Below are positions 22,250 to 34,010 of a DNA stretch of 64,000 bases, piece after piece. The stretch is from positions 505,561 to 569,560 of the forward strand of contig CM019714.1 in NCBI GenBank assembly GCA_009760885.1. Reading direction: 5' to 3'. The notes below the pieces were generated by a model. It searched no databases. It was not told the origin of the DNA and worked only from the letters and a program-made list of their open reading frames with translations. Made by a program: the position numbers and the translations under genes. Position 1 is the stretch's first letter. Each line of letters starts with the position of its first letter. This stretch comes from Achatina immaculata (taxonomy: Eukaryota; Mollusca; Gastropoda; Stylommatophora; Achatinidae).

Positions 22250-22715
22250 TGTGTCCGTTACTGTATCTTACTCTAAATCATCTGTCTGTTATTGAAGGTT
22301 ACTCTGATCAGTCTGTCCATTGTTGAAAGTTACTCTAAACTATTTACCCAATGATGACGATTAATCTAAACAATTTGTGCATTGCTGAACAGTACTCTAA
22401 ACAATATGTCCATTACTGAATGTTAATCTGAACAATACGTCCATTGTTGAATGTTACTATAAACAATCTAACTATTTTTCAACATTACTGTAAACAATCT
22501 AACTATTGTTGAACGTTACTCTAAACAATCTGTCTATTCTTGAAAGGTACTCTAAACAATCCGACTATTACTGAAAGTTACCCGATACAATCTGTCCAGT
22601 TTTGAACGTAACTGTAAACAATCTTTCAATTTTTGAAAGTTGGTCTAGACAATGTGACCATTGTTGAAAGTTACTCTAAACATTCTGTTAGTTTTTTTAA
22701 TGTTACAATAAACAG
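22250..22715. repeat. 31-bp degenerate tandem repeat, about 14 units
   Basis: Unit GTTACTCTAAACAATCTGTC plus CATTGTTGAAA, heavily diverged between units, which indicates an old array. Noncoding. Confidence 0.85.
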
Positions 22716-23328
22716 TATCTTTAAAAAGTGTTTGAATTTTACAGTCAACAATATTTTTTTTAAAAATATCTCTTTGTGTAGTCATCCTGGTCTGCTTCCG
22801 TTACTGTAGTAGTTAGTGTGTCGGTGATATCTTGGGCCCACTGTTTCCCAGCCCGCCACTTTTCTCGCTCCATTATTATTCTCTGCGGCCCACTGCTACA
22901 GCCTACACTGATTTATATCATATACGCTCTTTCAGTACATAATACTGTTTCTTGAGCATATCATGCCTACGTTCAGTGCTACGTATGCTTGTATATCAAC
23001 TATATATATATATATATGCTAAGCAGGCACTTTTGAGAATTTTTCTCTCTGGCTGTCCTCCTCTTGCTAATCTGACCAAGTCACGTGAAAGGATGCGACA
23101 GAGATGGTAGGCATACACAGGTCAAGGATCATTGACACTAGGAGCGGTTCTAGGTCAGCACTCCGCGACACAACAGATGCTGGACGACCAGGTTTTTGTC
23201 ATGCAACCGCCCCGTTTAATAAGGGAGATAAACGATTTGTTTTTAAACATTAAGTTAAGACAGGGCCAAGTAAAGGACTATTTTTTCATAGTTCTATGCC
23301 AGCCAAAGTATGGAAGAAGAAAGGAAGC

Positions 23329-23332
<4 letters not shown>

Positions 23333-23379
<47 letters not shown>

Positions 23380-23508
23380 CAGAGATAGAAAGAAAGAATG
23401 AATGAATGAATGATGAATGAATGAAAAGAAAGAAGGAAAGAAAGAAATAAAAAATTAGTGAATGAATAAAAAGAAAGAGAAAGAAAGAAAGAAAGAGAAG
23501 AGAGAGAG

Positions 23509-23564
<56 letters not shown>

Positions 23565-23572
23565 GGTTAAGA
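23333..23572. repeat. (GA)n, (GAAA/GAAT)n and (GT)n microsatellite block
   Basis: (GA)n at 23333-23375, GAAA/GAAT tetranucleotides at 23385-23505 and (GT)n at 23512-23560. The upstream 22.7-23.3 kb contains (AT)n at about 23000 and no gene. Confidence 0.95.
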
Positions 23573-23867
23573 ATTGGGCACGCAGGCCCTTCTGACATTC
23601 TGCCCTTTATCATACATCTTTCACTCTATTCCAGACATTCTACAAATATGCTGTTCATATAACAAACATAACTAACATTGAAGCTGAGTGACATACAATC
23701 AAATATAACATTTACGTTTCGCTCTTAAACATTCACTCAGTACAGAAGTAACTAAATACATTATAAATGACTATCTACTAAACAAAATTTTCGGGACTAT
23801 TCAGAAAACAATTAAATGTATTCAGTGTCTGTAAGAGCAGTTTAAGATAACTTTTAAGTTTTATAAT

Positions 23868-24790
23868 TCATGGAGGCATGTAGTCGACATCAAATAGATA
23901 TCGGGAAAGCTTGTAGTTGTAGGAAGGAGTATAATTTATATGTTTAATATAGGATGGGAGGGTATTCCAAAGATGAGGAGCGGAATAACTAAAGCTTTTC
24001 TTGTAAAGATCAAGTCTAGGTTTTGGAAGACATATGTTGTTCAAGCGTTGGCTGCACTCTGGGCTAAATTTAAACATGTTCCATAGATAAGGCGGGGCAT
24101 GCCGTGAAAGAATTTGATGTACTAACTTGGCTTTGTTGAAGAGGAACCTGTTCTTAAGAGGTAGTATTTTGATACGTTTGTGATGGTTAGTTGTTTGTGC
24201 TTGATATTTGTCACTAATAAGCTTTACTGCTCGCTTTTGGAGTGAGCAAAGCCTCTTTGTATTTGACACTGAGCAACCATCCCAAACTGTTGAGCAATAG
24301 TCTAAATGTGTTTGTATATGAGATATGTAGTATGTCTTCCTAGTGTCTTGATCGATGAAGTGCTTAATTTTAGCTAATTTGTATACTTTTTGTGCGATGA
24401 GTTTTGTTAGACATGAGAGTTCCAGGTCAGATGTTGGTCAATAATAAGACCTAGTGTTTTGTGCTTGCTAACGTTTTCTATCTGTGGTGTTTCTGTACAG
24501 AGCCGAAGTGTTGTTTTTGTTGCGTTTTGTAGTTTCTGTCTTGTTGTTATGAGCACTGATTTTGTTTTATCGGTGTTTATAATCATGCCATTATTTTTGC
24601 TCCATCTAATTAAATTGTATAACTCGACCTGAAGAGTTGATTCTAGATTAACACAATCGTAGTCAATGGTGTAGACTGTGCAATCATCGGCAAAAAGGTC
24701 ACAAGAAGAGTGTTTAAGATGAAGTGGAAGATCATTGATATAGATAGCAAAGAGCAACGGGCCTAGAATAGAACCTTGCGGAACACCTTG
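23868..24790 (-). mobile_element. CR1/Jockey-like LINE, 5'-truncated RT and C-terminus
   Basis: The minus strand reads GVPQGSILGPLLFAIYIND from 24787 (RT motif 4), then CDLFADDCTVY (catalytic F-A-D-D), INTDKTKSVLI and a thumb region to about 24400. After a frame break, 24269-23868 reads the C-terminal segment typical of the clade: LQKRAVKLI, LPLKNRFLFNKAKLV and SYSAPHLWNTLP, ending DYMPP-stop. The element is cut exactly at motif 4, next to a (GAA)n tract at 24793-24838. Inactive. Confidence 0.88.
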
Positions 24791-24792
24791 CG

Positions 24793-24838
24793 GAAGAAGA
24801 AGAAGAAGAAGAAGAAGAAGAAGAAGAAGAAGAAGAAA
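24793..24838. repeat. (GAA)n tract
   Basis: About 15 GAA units at the 5' breakpoint of the CR1-like LINE. Confidence 0.95.
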
Positions 24839-24965
24839 AATTTATATCTTAGAAAATAGCGTTGAAGGAGACAGTTGTTTAAAGTTCTGCCTGGACAAGT
24901 AACCGCCTTTTCTAAAGCTGTCTGCCCATGTAACACAAATGTTTCTCTCTGTCGACCGTTTGGCA

Positions 24966-25560
24966 CAGCTCATCGATAAACTGTACCAAAATCAGCAAGC
25001 AGCAGTGAGGGTAGATGGTGAAACATCGGGTTGATCTGAATTACAAAAGGGAGTAAGACAGGGATGTATGTTTTCTCCATACTTGTTTAACACCAACGCT
25101 CAAAACACCACTAGGAATGTATGAGATGAACAAGAAATGACTTTAGTTTTTTTTTTTTTTTAACATCGGGGACATCAATTCCGAATATGCCGTTGATACT
25201 GTCCTTTTATCAGACAGCTGAGAAGACGTGACAGTTGAGTCTCGCCTCCAAAAGACACAGTGAAGCTCAGAACCTCTTTTTTTAAAAACCAGCTAAATCA
25301 AAGTAATAATAATTGATAAAACAAGAAGGAAAGTTAAAATTATATCAGATCACGAAAGGCTGGAAAACGTAAATAACTTTAAATATCTCATTTCGGTCAT
25401 CATCTTGAATAGTGACCACATTGTGGAAATCTAAAGAAGATTAGCAGTTGCATATAGAAACTAGGACAAATGAAAATTATGTGGCTAGGTGACAAGGAAA
25501 CAAAGCTTTGTTTACTAAGAACTAAAATATCCCTTGTAGCAACGTATAACAATGCCTCAA
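24966..25560 (+). mobile_element. LINE family A copy 3, decayed RT
   Basis: Reads QNQQAAVRVDGE, then ELQKGVRQGCMFSPYLFNT, matching copy 1 at 1915-2030. It continues through a poly-T insertion to INSEYAVDTVLLS, in which the Y-A-D-D box has become Y-A-V-D, and then NFKYLISVI. Several stops. No endonuclease or 3' end. Confidence 0.75.
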
Positions 25561-26033
25561 GGTATATAATGCCCCCAAGTATATAATGCTCCGAGGTATA
25601 AAACGTACACTGATATCTGTATAAATCTGTTCTTCTAATCTTTTTGACGTCAGTCTGAACTGTATTTTTTAATAAAAAGTATACACAGAAATATAATATA
25701 CACATTTGCACACATACATTTTTTACTTACAATATGAGCTCCTTGGGGGGGGGGGGGTAATGATGTAGATTTTAATGAAATATGAAATACGTCAAAAGTT
25801 TAAAAAGTTCCGTCAAAACAAGACAATAGGACGCGGACATAAAACTATTTTACTGCAATTGCATTTCTTTAATAAACGATATCTACGGGATCTCGGATAT
25901 CAACACAAACATCTGTAACTCGGTCGGCCGTGAGTCAGCACATGACTGTATTTTCTTTCAATGGTTGCGTCCCTTGATTTGCGCTTACTTTCTGCCGTTA
26001 CCGCTGTCACTACTTTAAGTAGACATTGAAGAT

Positions 26034-26368
26034 CAGTCAGCCAGTCATTCAGTCAGTCAGCCAGCCAGACAGCCAGCCAATCATTCAGTCAGCCAGCCAG
26101 CCAGCCAGTCGGTCAGTCAGTCAGTCAGCCATCAGTCAGTCAGCCAGTCAGTCAGTCAGCCAGCCAGTCAGTCAGCCAACCAGTCAGTCAGCCAGTCAAC
26201 CAGTCAGTCAGTCAGTCAGACAGTCAGTCAGACAGTCAGTCAGACAGTCAGTCAATCAGTCAGTCAGTCAGTCAATCAGTCAGTCAGCCAGCCACTCAGT
26301 CAGTCAGCCAGTCAGTCAATCAGCCAGTCAGTCAGTCAGCCAGTCAGTCAGTAAGCCAGTCAATCAGT
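26034..26368. repeat. (CAGT)n/(CAGC)n array, about 330 bp
   Basis: Imperfect tetranucleotide array ending exactly at the 3' end of a minus-strand family A LINE. Other copies of that LINE carry (TCAG)2-3 at the same position, so this is an expanded LINE tail. The SQSASQPV frame is an artefact. The 25.56-26.03 kb gap before it has no recognisable feature except a G-run at about 25745. Confidence 0.95.
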
Positions 26369-26760
26369 CATTTCCATGTCCCTTTTCTGAACTGTGACTC
26401 CCTAACAGCTCTGCTGTAAGACTCTCTCGGTTGTGAGCAAGATGGCTTGCCGCTGATGCGTCCATTCGTAGATCATCAACGATGTCTTGCAGCCATCTAC
26501 GCCTTGGTCTTCCTTTCTTTTTCCCATTATGTACCCTTCCAAGATTGTCTTCTCTAAATTTTGACATGACCTTTATTATGTCAAATCTATTTAAGTTTTG
26601 TCTGTCAATCATCTTGACTAGCCAACCTTCTTCAATATTACGTTCTTGTAGTATGGACATATGTGTTCTTTTTTAATAACTCTTTTATAGCACTTACATT
26701 CAAAGGCATTTATGTGTTTCTCAGCTGTTTTGTTAAGTGTCTCACAGGCATATGTTGAGA
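26366..26760 (-). mobile_element. LINE family A copy 4, 3' coding end
   Basis: Minus strand: NIEEGWLVKMIDRQNLNRF, then GRVHNGKKKGRPRRRWLQD and DASAASHLAHNRESL, then the stop and the TGAC-type tail. The best preserved version of the family's C-terminus here. A further stretch matching copy 1 (CETWTLNK region) lies at about 26700-26760. No gene is seen from 26.76 to 27.2 kb. Confidence 0.85.
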
Positions 26761-27216
26761 TATGAAAGATGAAGATATCGGAAAATAATTAGAAAAGTGA
26801 GGTCAAGACCTATGAGGTGAACATGCCTTTGGTCTGAGGCGTGTTTTGGTGACAGGGATGAATGTAGAGACCGGTTGTGTTAGCTGATGGTATGCAGTGT
26901 GAAGCATGACAGGCAGGCAGTTGAAGTATTCGTTTTATTATATTAAACGGTCTAAAACGACAGTGAAAGCTCAAACTGACAGAGATGATGAAGATGAAAG
27001 AGATATAGACACTGTCACGAGATGTACGGCAGAGTTCACTGTAATAGGAAGGTATCGAACAAGTTCGAGATCGGTTAGTGAACGTTCCTTCACGATTATT
27101 TTATTATTATTATTATTACCACTAGGTACACAAGCAATCACTTCGGACTCCACAGCTTTCAGAATGTAACACCAGTATATCTAAAGAAAATCGGATCTGG
27201 AGTCTATGCCAGTGTT

Positions 27217-27300
27217 GCTACTACTCACACAACTACTCACACAACTACTCACACAACTACTCACACAACTACTCACACAACTACTCACACATCTACTCAC
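27217..27300. repeat. 12-bp tandem repeat (ACTCACACAACT)n
   Basis: Seven nearly perfect units. Confidence 0.95.
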
Positions 27301-27542
27301 TAGTTATTGCAGAACACGATTTACAAGAATGATGCCTCCGTGTTACATGTAAGTCATACATCTTATCTGACCTACACAAGTTTTACAATAAAAGGAGTTT
27401 TGGGAAATGTTTACAGATCACGGTACACTTCACATCCGAAACAAGAATAAATATTTATGAAAAAATACAGAGAGGATATGAAGACCAAGGGGAATTAGAA
27501 AAGAAAATAAAAAGAAAGGAGGAGAAATACAAGTTCAATGTA

Positions 27543-27603
27543 TTGTGTTAGTAATAGTAGTAGTAGATATAGTATTAGTGATCGTAGTAGTAGTAGTAGT
27601 AGT

Positions 27604-27641
<38 letters not shown>

Positions 27642-27876
27642 TAGTAGTAGTAGATATAATAGTATTAGTAATAGTAGTAATAGCAGTAATAGCAGCAGCA
27701 GTAGTAGTATTAGTAGCAGTAATAGCAGTAGAATTAGTAGTAGCAGTAATAGTAGTAGTAGTAGCAGCAGTAGTAGTAGAAGTACTAGTAACAGTGAATT
27801 AGTAGTTGTAGTAGTTGTATCAGTAGTAGTAGAAGCAGTAGTATTAGTAGTAGTAGTAGATATAGTATTAGTGATC

Positions 27877-27931
<55 letters not shown>

Positions 27932-27941
27932 CGGCAGCAGC

Positions 27942-28006
<65 letters not shown>

Positions 28007-28007
28007 C

Positions 28008-28048
<41 letters not shown>

Positions 28049-28390
28049 ATATAATAGTATTAGTAATAGTAGTAATAGCAGTAATAGCAGCAGCAGTAGT
28101 AGTATTAGTAGCAGTAATAGCAGTAGAATTAGTAGTAGCAGTAATAGTAGTAGTAGTAGCAGCAGCAGTAGTAGAAGTACTAGTAACAGTGAATTAGTAG
28201 TTGTACTAGTTGTATCAGTAGTAGTAGAAGCAGTAGTATTAGTAATAGTAGTAGCACTTAGTAGCAGTAGTAATAATATCAGTACAAGCAGTAGATGTAG
28301 TACTAATAGTAGCAGTAGAAACAGTAGAATTAGTAGTAGTAGTAGTAATAGTAGTAGTAGTACTAGTAGTAGCAGTAGAAACAGTAGAAT

Positions 28391-28453
<63 letters not shown>

Positions 28454-28455
28454 AT
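27543..28455. repeat. (AGT)n complex trinucleotide satellite, about 910 bp
   Basis: AGT units mixed with AGC, AAT and AGA. A non-uniform stretch starting AGATATAATAGTATTAGTAA occurs at 27652 and again at 28047 (395 bp apart) and is nearly identical over about 200 bp. A second marker, GATATAGTATTAGTGATCG, occurs at 27566 and 27859. The poly-Ser and poly-Val frames are artefacts. Confidence 0.97.
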
Positions 28456-28924
28456 GAAGAATATATCAGTTAAGCTCAGTAATAAGGCATCGGAAACTAC
28501 TAGAAGAAAACTATAAACAATATTATCTTTAACAACAGATATTCTCCCCACAGTGGGCAGAGATTATGAGATCTCTCTAACAAAACCTTTTTTTAGTGTA
28601 ACCAGAAACTGAGAAGAAATAATCTAATATTTCCGAGCTCAAAGAATCTGCAGTATACACAATTAAGTCAACACTCCTAAACAAGTGCTGAAATTTAACT
28701 AGAGAAATAAAGTTACCTTTTTTTTTGCCTCGTTCAGTACCTCTTTAGTAATTTTGATTCATTTTTGTGAGCAGCTCATTCTTTGGGGTAGTAAGCCTTC
28801 ACTCATTTATTCACAATATATTAACCTTTCTAGTCAGTTTTTAAAGATTCTTTTTTTTTTTCGAATAAGTATCAGAGCTGATCTGAGAAGGAAACTGCTC
28901 AATGAGTTCTTGTATCTTGGGGAA
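28456..28924. other. No gene seen
   Basis: AT-rich with T-runs. Nothing recognisable. Confidence 0.55.
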
Positions 28925-29040
28925 CACATCGACTCCTCGGCCAGGCCTGACACATCACCCTCTGGTGTGCTGACAGGTCAAGGAAATATGGGCACTAACA
29001 CCATATCCCCAGTGTTCCTCTAAGGCATCACGGGGTTAAC
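28925..29040 (+). mobile_element. SINE body fragment (reverse of the 6.04 kb copy)
   Basis: Its reverse complement matches 6041-6140 through GTTAGTGCCCATATTT, CCTTGACCTGTCAGCACAC and CCCGTGATGCCT. No tRNA-like head was found on either side. Confidence 0.7.
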
Positions 29041-29910
29041 TTTACTTACATTGACCCCCCTCCTGATTAGATTGTATATTCAGAAGAGCCTGTTTGCTGA
29101 CAGAACTGAAGAAAGATAAGATGGGTCTTTGGTAAGCTATAGGTAGTCCAGGGCGACCAAATATATCTCTCTTATCTTACATTCTTTTTCACAGTTACCA
29201 CAAACATCATGTTTACGCTAACAAGAAAATGGACACCCAGCTCTAGTCACAGTTTCTCTAACCGATTTCCAGCTGTGTATTACCAACCACGTCAAACTAG
29301 GACACGTGAATATTACAGAGTGGTTTCCCCTCATTTCCACAAACAAGCATACACAGATTATTGTCACAACATCTTTCGGAAATCCCACAAAAGTGGTTGC
29401 ATCCCCTCCGAAAGATCCTGGTTTCTGTTTTTTTCTTCACGTGTTTTCCCAGGGATTCTCAAACCTATATGGGTGGTGACAAGTTCCTGCTGAACACTAA
29501 CATCATCTGGGATGTTTCGTATTACAGACAGTTCAAATTAACAGCCTATTCCTGTTACATGCCAAAAGAGTTTCTTAAACATTAACGTATTAAATGAATT
29601 AATTTAATTTTAAACTGTAAACAAGAAAAAAGTGCAGGTTCATTCCCCTGTAACTTCATTTTAAACCAATATTGACGCTTTTCTTCTTAGGAGACGGTTT
29701 TGAAAAAAGGCATGTATCAGCTTTTGTGAGTTTCCCAGAGCGTTATCTAAGTAGCACTCTCCTGACTGACTACCAATTTTTGATTTGCTTATCCGACCAT
29801 AGTAACAGCAAGCAATGTTTGTGTGTGCAAGGGTCAGTTTAATGCTCCTGTCTTTTCTAACTTAAGGTGTTGTCATCAATTTCTCCTCATATAATGATAT
29901 GCTTTTTCGC
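29041..29910. other. No gene supported
   Basis: The open frame at 29209-29493 has no domain I recognise, no clear splice signals and compositional bias. I do not call it. Confidence 0.5.
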
Positions 29911-30292
29911 AGCGTCACTCTCCACATGTCTCGGTCTTTCACAGTGTCACTCTCCACATGCCTCGGTCTTTCACAGTGTCACTCTCCACATGTCTCGGTC
30001 TTTCACAGTGTCACTCTCCATATGTCTCGGTCTTTCACAGTGTCACTCTCCACTTGTCTCGGTCTTTCACAGTGTCACTCTCCACTTGTCTCGGTCTTTC
30101 ACAGTGTCACTCTCCACATGTCTCGGTCTTTCACAGTGTCACTCTCCACTTGTCTCGGTCTTTCACAGTGTCACTCTCCACATGTCTCGGTCTTTCACAG
30201 TGTCACTCTCCACATGTCTCGATCTTTCACAGTGTCACTCTCCACATGTCTCGGTCTTTCACAGTGTCACTCTCCACATGTCTCGGTCTTTC
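29911..30292. repeat. 32-bp minisatellite, about 12 units
   Basis: Unit TCACAGTGTCACTCTCCACA plus TGTCTCGGTCTT, almost identical throughout (recently homogenised). The three overlapping long plus-strand frames are repeat artefacts. The non-repeat tail of one (to 30556) has no recognisable domain. Confidence 0.97.
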
Positions 30293-30979
30293 CGAACTTC
30301 TACCCAGACCTCGTGGAGGACAGAAGAATCTAACATTGATAACTTACAAATATTTTTTAAATCTCAATTTAGGTCTATCATGTGGCCTTCCAAAAGCGCA
30401 CTTCTCTTAGAGTCATTCAACCAGAACTTCATGATAAACTGTGTACAAGAAAATGGTGCATTATCTTCTAAAAATTTCAAACAAAAACTTGAACAGGTCG
30501 GACTGCACACAAAGGTTTCTTTGCCTGACGGCACACAGAATCTAGCGAGAAAGTAGTCGCAGTGCACCATCAGTTTCTAGCTGCAAACTCCGCCATGTAA
30601 ACCTAGCAAAGTTACTTCTTTTAGACTTTCCCCTAAACTTTAGCGGAACACGACATAAGTGTGCGCCGGCGGACAGACATGGTAATAACTGAACGAGAAT
30701 ATAAGGAAAGTTGCGAACTATTTTCTAGAGAAATCAAACAGTAAATAGACTGAATTCTTGGTGTCTTTATCCTTAGATAAGAAATGATTCCTGCTGCATT
30801 ATATATCAGAAAACACAACTGTTCATTAAAATTGAGGGCAGTGCATATTAAATCATTAAACTTTAAATAAATATATATTAATAAAGTAAACTTTAAATCA
30901 GTGTTTATTAATTAATTAAAGTTCAGATCAGTGTATTTAATTGAATGAACTTTAGATCAGTATAATAATTAAACTTTAC
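30293..30979. other. No gene seen
   Basis: AT-rich. A loose repeat around TTTAAATCAGTGTATTTAAT at 30840-30980 leads into the (CT)n of repeat X. Confidence 0.5.
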
Positions 30980-31095
30980 GTAAATATCTCTCTCTCTCTC
31001 TCTCTCTCTCTGAACCTTAAGTGCCCAGGGCACATGGGGCTTCCGCAAGGGTTTTCCGCAAATGCCTGTCCTTCGTCTTTTTTTCTGCTCTTGCC
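30980..31095 (+). repeat. Dispersed repeat X, copy 2
   Basis: Inverted relative to 7793-7905 and nearly identical over about 100 bp. Begins with (CT)n, then CTGAACCTTAAGTGCCCAGG, and ends CTGCTCTTGCCCAGGTG. Confidence 0.85.
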
Positions 31096-31364
31096 CAGGT
31101 GAGCCCTCTATTGCTCAACATCCTTTCAGTTAATATCTGACTGCTGTAAAAGGGTTCTATAGCATTTATTCCACACATGACTTCGTTCCACGAGGACCTG
31201 AAGAGATCTAGCGAAAGATTATGCCACAGGGGAAGTTACTCCGCTCTGGGAAGCCCGCAGTTTGCCGAGGAAAGGAAGGTTAGAGTTCAAGATAAGGAGG
31301 GGCAAATGCAGAAAAGACTGGAACTTTGCCCATACAACTGTAATTGTTTCTACCGTTGCAGGTT

Positions 31365-31620
31365 CGATTACGTACGCATGTTAGAAGCAGCTAAGAAAAA
31401 GGTAATCCGGGTTTTACTTGCAGCTACCGTCTATCTGAGAAGTGCAGAGAAAGACACATGATCTCACAGGAGCTTCGGTACAGTGGAAAACTAGTTAAGA
31501 TTATAAGAGAAAGATAGTCCACATTTCTTGGACATATCGTAAGAAGGCAGGCATTTGAGAACCTGGTGATGACAGGAACATTTCGAAGAAGAAAAGAGGA
31601 GATGGAAGCCAAAAGAAAAC
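31365..31620 (+). mobile_element. LINE family E, 3' coding end
   Basis: Reads RMLEAAKKKVIRV and, after a frame change, KIIRER then STFLGHIVRRQAFENLV and a basic segment. This is the (F/Y)-x-GH-(I/L)-x-R motif near the C-terminus of many LINE proteins. Stops interrupt it. The 41-bp array starts inside its last codons. Confidence 0.65.
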
Positions 31621-31905
31621 TATCTCAGAGGACTGACAAACCGGCATGAACAAAAGAAAACTATCTCAGAGGACTGACAAAGGGGCATGAACAAAAGAAA
31701 ACTATCTCAGAGGACTGACAAAGCGGCATGAACAAAAGAAAACTATCTCAGACGACTGACAAACCGGCATGAACAAAAGAAAACTGTCTCAGAGGACTGA
31801 CAAAGCGGCATGAACAAAAGAAAACTATTTCAGAGGATTGACAAAGTTGCATGGGCAAAAGAAAACTATCTCAGATTATTGGCAAAGTTGCATGAGCAAA
31901 GGAAT
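31610..31905. repeat. 41-bp minisatellite, about 7 units, grown from a LINE end
   Basis: Unit CAAAAGAAAACTATCTCAGA plus GGACTGACAAAGCGGCATGAA. The first unit is continuous with the LINE reading frame (MEAKRKLSQRTDK). Confidence 0.95.
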
Positions 31906-32933
31906 AAATAAACTTTTGAACTGATTTCAAACACCCAGAATGGTATAAAATTGATAATCATGATTAACAAACGTACACATGTACACAATGAATGAATGAA
32001 TTAATGAACATCTATATCCTTTTGTAGTCCCTTTTTCTGAAACAGAAAGCGATTTTATTGATGTTTTAAATATTACCTCTTTTCTCCGGAATTAGTTTGC
32101 ATGTTATCTCAGAAGAAAAGTTTGACGGAAAGAAACCGGAAGGACTTTAATGCATAACAGAAAAATAAAGGTTGTGTAAGAAATATGCTACTTTTATTTG
32201 CAATTGTATTTAGACTTATATGTATAGTTCCAAGCATTAATTCGCATATGTGTGTGGAAGACCTACCTACCCAGGCAGTGCTGTTTTGGAGTGAAAGTGT
32301 AACATAGTTACGCTGTGCAGAATTACTCTTGGACTGCTTACAACTGCTTTATTCTTTTTTAAAACCACAAACAGGAACTACAGTCACTTAGAACCACTGT
32401 TGAGGGACAGAAAACCCAGCTGTGCAACCACAGGCGCGAAGCTGGCAAGCCTCAGCTGTTCTAGTGAAACCCTTCTGCGTCATTCACAACAGACGGACAT
32501 CCAGACATAAATAAGACGGGAAATCTGTTCCGGTCACAGTGGTAGGCTTGAGTTCAGCGTGAGTGACAAGTCTACATGACTATTTAAACCCAGCACACAC
32601 GTCGATTTAACCTCTTATTAAATGGTGTAGACCTGGCGTATCTTGCCGCAGAAGATATCGAATTATCTAACAAGAGACTCTTTTCTGTGAACTCATGTTA
32701 GAGAACACGTATTAGCTTTAAAAAAATTATAAAGTAATAAAATACAGGATAAACTAGTAGCCCAAGTGTGATATACATATAACGTTTATTAAAACAGAAG
32801 ACTATAACAAGTGTAGATATAAGTACACTACAAACATAAAGGTTGTGAAGAGTATTTAACCTTAACATACGGGAAGATTTGCATGATATACACGAAGTTT
32901 GTGTAAGGAGTAAGAAGTGATAAAAAGTCAACG
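31906..32933. other. Upstream region of the ligand gene
   Basis: Presumed promoter and 5' UTR of the gene starting at 32934. AT-rich. I see no convincing TATA box or other element. An in-frame TAA at 32904-32906 precedes the start codon. Confidence 0.4.
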
Positions 32934-32969
32934 ATGATGTTCAAAGAGTGGCTAGTGAAGAGAAGATGG
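32934..32969 (+). CDS. Cystine-knot ligand gene, exon 1 (start codon, MMFKEWLVKRRW)
   Basis: First of five coding exons whose join gives 231 residues: 32934-32969, 34011-34081, 34771-35061, 40715-40825 and 42939-43125. Two adjacent ATGs, with an in-frame stop 28 nt upstream, encode a basic 12-residue N-terminus followed by a strong donor, GTAAGT. The next exon continues in phase 0 with a hydrophobic helix, so this is the n-region of a signal peptide or type II signal anchor. The short exon is credible mainly because the remaining exons fit. Confidence is lower than for exons 3-5. A noncoding 5' exon may exist upstream. Confidence 0.55.
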
Positions 32970-33039
32970 GTAAGTAACAGTTCTTACATAGCTTATACCT
33001 AGATCTAGCAACAGTGTTACAACTCTAAGGCAGAAACTG

Positions 33040-33075
33040 TGATGATGATGGTGATGATGATGATGATGATGATGA
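33040..33075. repeat. (GAT)n tract
   Basis: About 12 units in intron 1 of the ligand gene. Possibly another LINE tail, but no element is visible beside it. Confidence 0.9.
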
Positions 33076-33346
33076 TCTAACAAAACTTGTTTAAACTTCA
33101 GATCGCCTTCTTCTTTGCTATGATTAATGTTCCAATTGCATATTTACATGTTATACATTACAGGAGTCTCTCACTTATTTGTTAGTTTATGAACGAGAAT
33201 AGTAACGAATGCTCACTCATAACATTTATTTAGTTGTAAACGCATTTTTCACACTGAAAAATCGTAACTAACGCCTCATATTTCGCTTGCAGACGCCAAC
33301 TAACTACACGCAAACACAAAATAAACAAGAGCGTATTCTTAAATAT

Positions 33347-33612
33347 ACAAATCTACAGCATTAAAACGAATAAGAGATTATGTTAAATTCACAAAACTAC
33401 AGTATTAAAACTGATTAAGAGATTGTGTCCAGTTTATAAAACTACAGTATTAAAATGAAAAACAGATTATGTTAAATCTACAAAACTACAGGATTAAAAT
33501 GAATAGGAGTTTGTGTTAAATGTAGAAAACTACAGTATTAAAAGGAAGACAAGTTTATCTTATATAAATAAAAGTAAATTATGTGAAATGTGCAGAATAG
33601 CAGCATTAAAAA
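33347..33612. repeat. 44-bp tandem repeat, about 6 units
   Basis: Core AAAACTACAGTATTAAAATG recurs every 44-45 bp (33397, 33442, 33486, 33530), with a GATTATGTTAAAT spacer. Intronic. Confidence 0.9.
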
Positions 33613-34010
33613 GAAAAAAAAGACCATGTTAAATATAAAAAATCACATTACTACAATAAACACAAGCTTATCTTTAGATATTTTGATTCTTAAGAAGGCA
33701 AGATGTTGTTATCTCAGACAAACAACCATCAACCAGGTCCGGAAAGAAGATAAAAACTCAGAGAAACGCTACTGACGAAAGATGACGAAATAGCGAACCC
33801 TGATGCTAGAAAACGGATTTTTGTGATTGAAGTGTTGAGAAAGAGCAAAATAAAGAAACTGGATAGATCAAACAGCGTGGTCTTCTGTGTTCTGTTAAGA
33901 AAACTTTGTATTAAAGTAAACAATATGATAATTTATTCTTGTACATATCTAGGTCTCATTGAATACCAATCCTCAAATAACTCTATTACTCTTCTTTTTT
34001 TTCCCTACAG

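Noticed and set aside
26026..26397. SQSASQPV-rich open frame
   Set aside because: Artefact of the (CAGT)n LINE tail.
27538..28197. 219-residue open frame of poly-Ser then poly-Val
   Set aside because: Entirely a trinucleotide satellite read in frame. No real start context or domain.
29867..30556. 229-residue plus frame over the 32-bp array
   Set aside because: Three overlapping frames are all open because of the repeat. The unique tail has no recognisable domain.
31177..31461. 94-residue plus frame treated as a host gene
   Set aside because: Its second half is the LINE E C-terminal fragment. The first half has no recognisable content.
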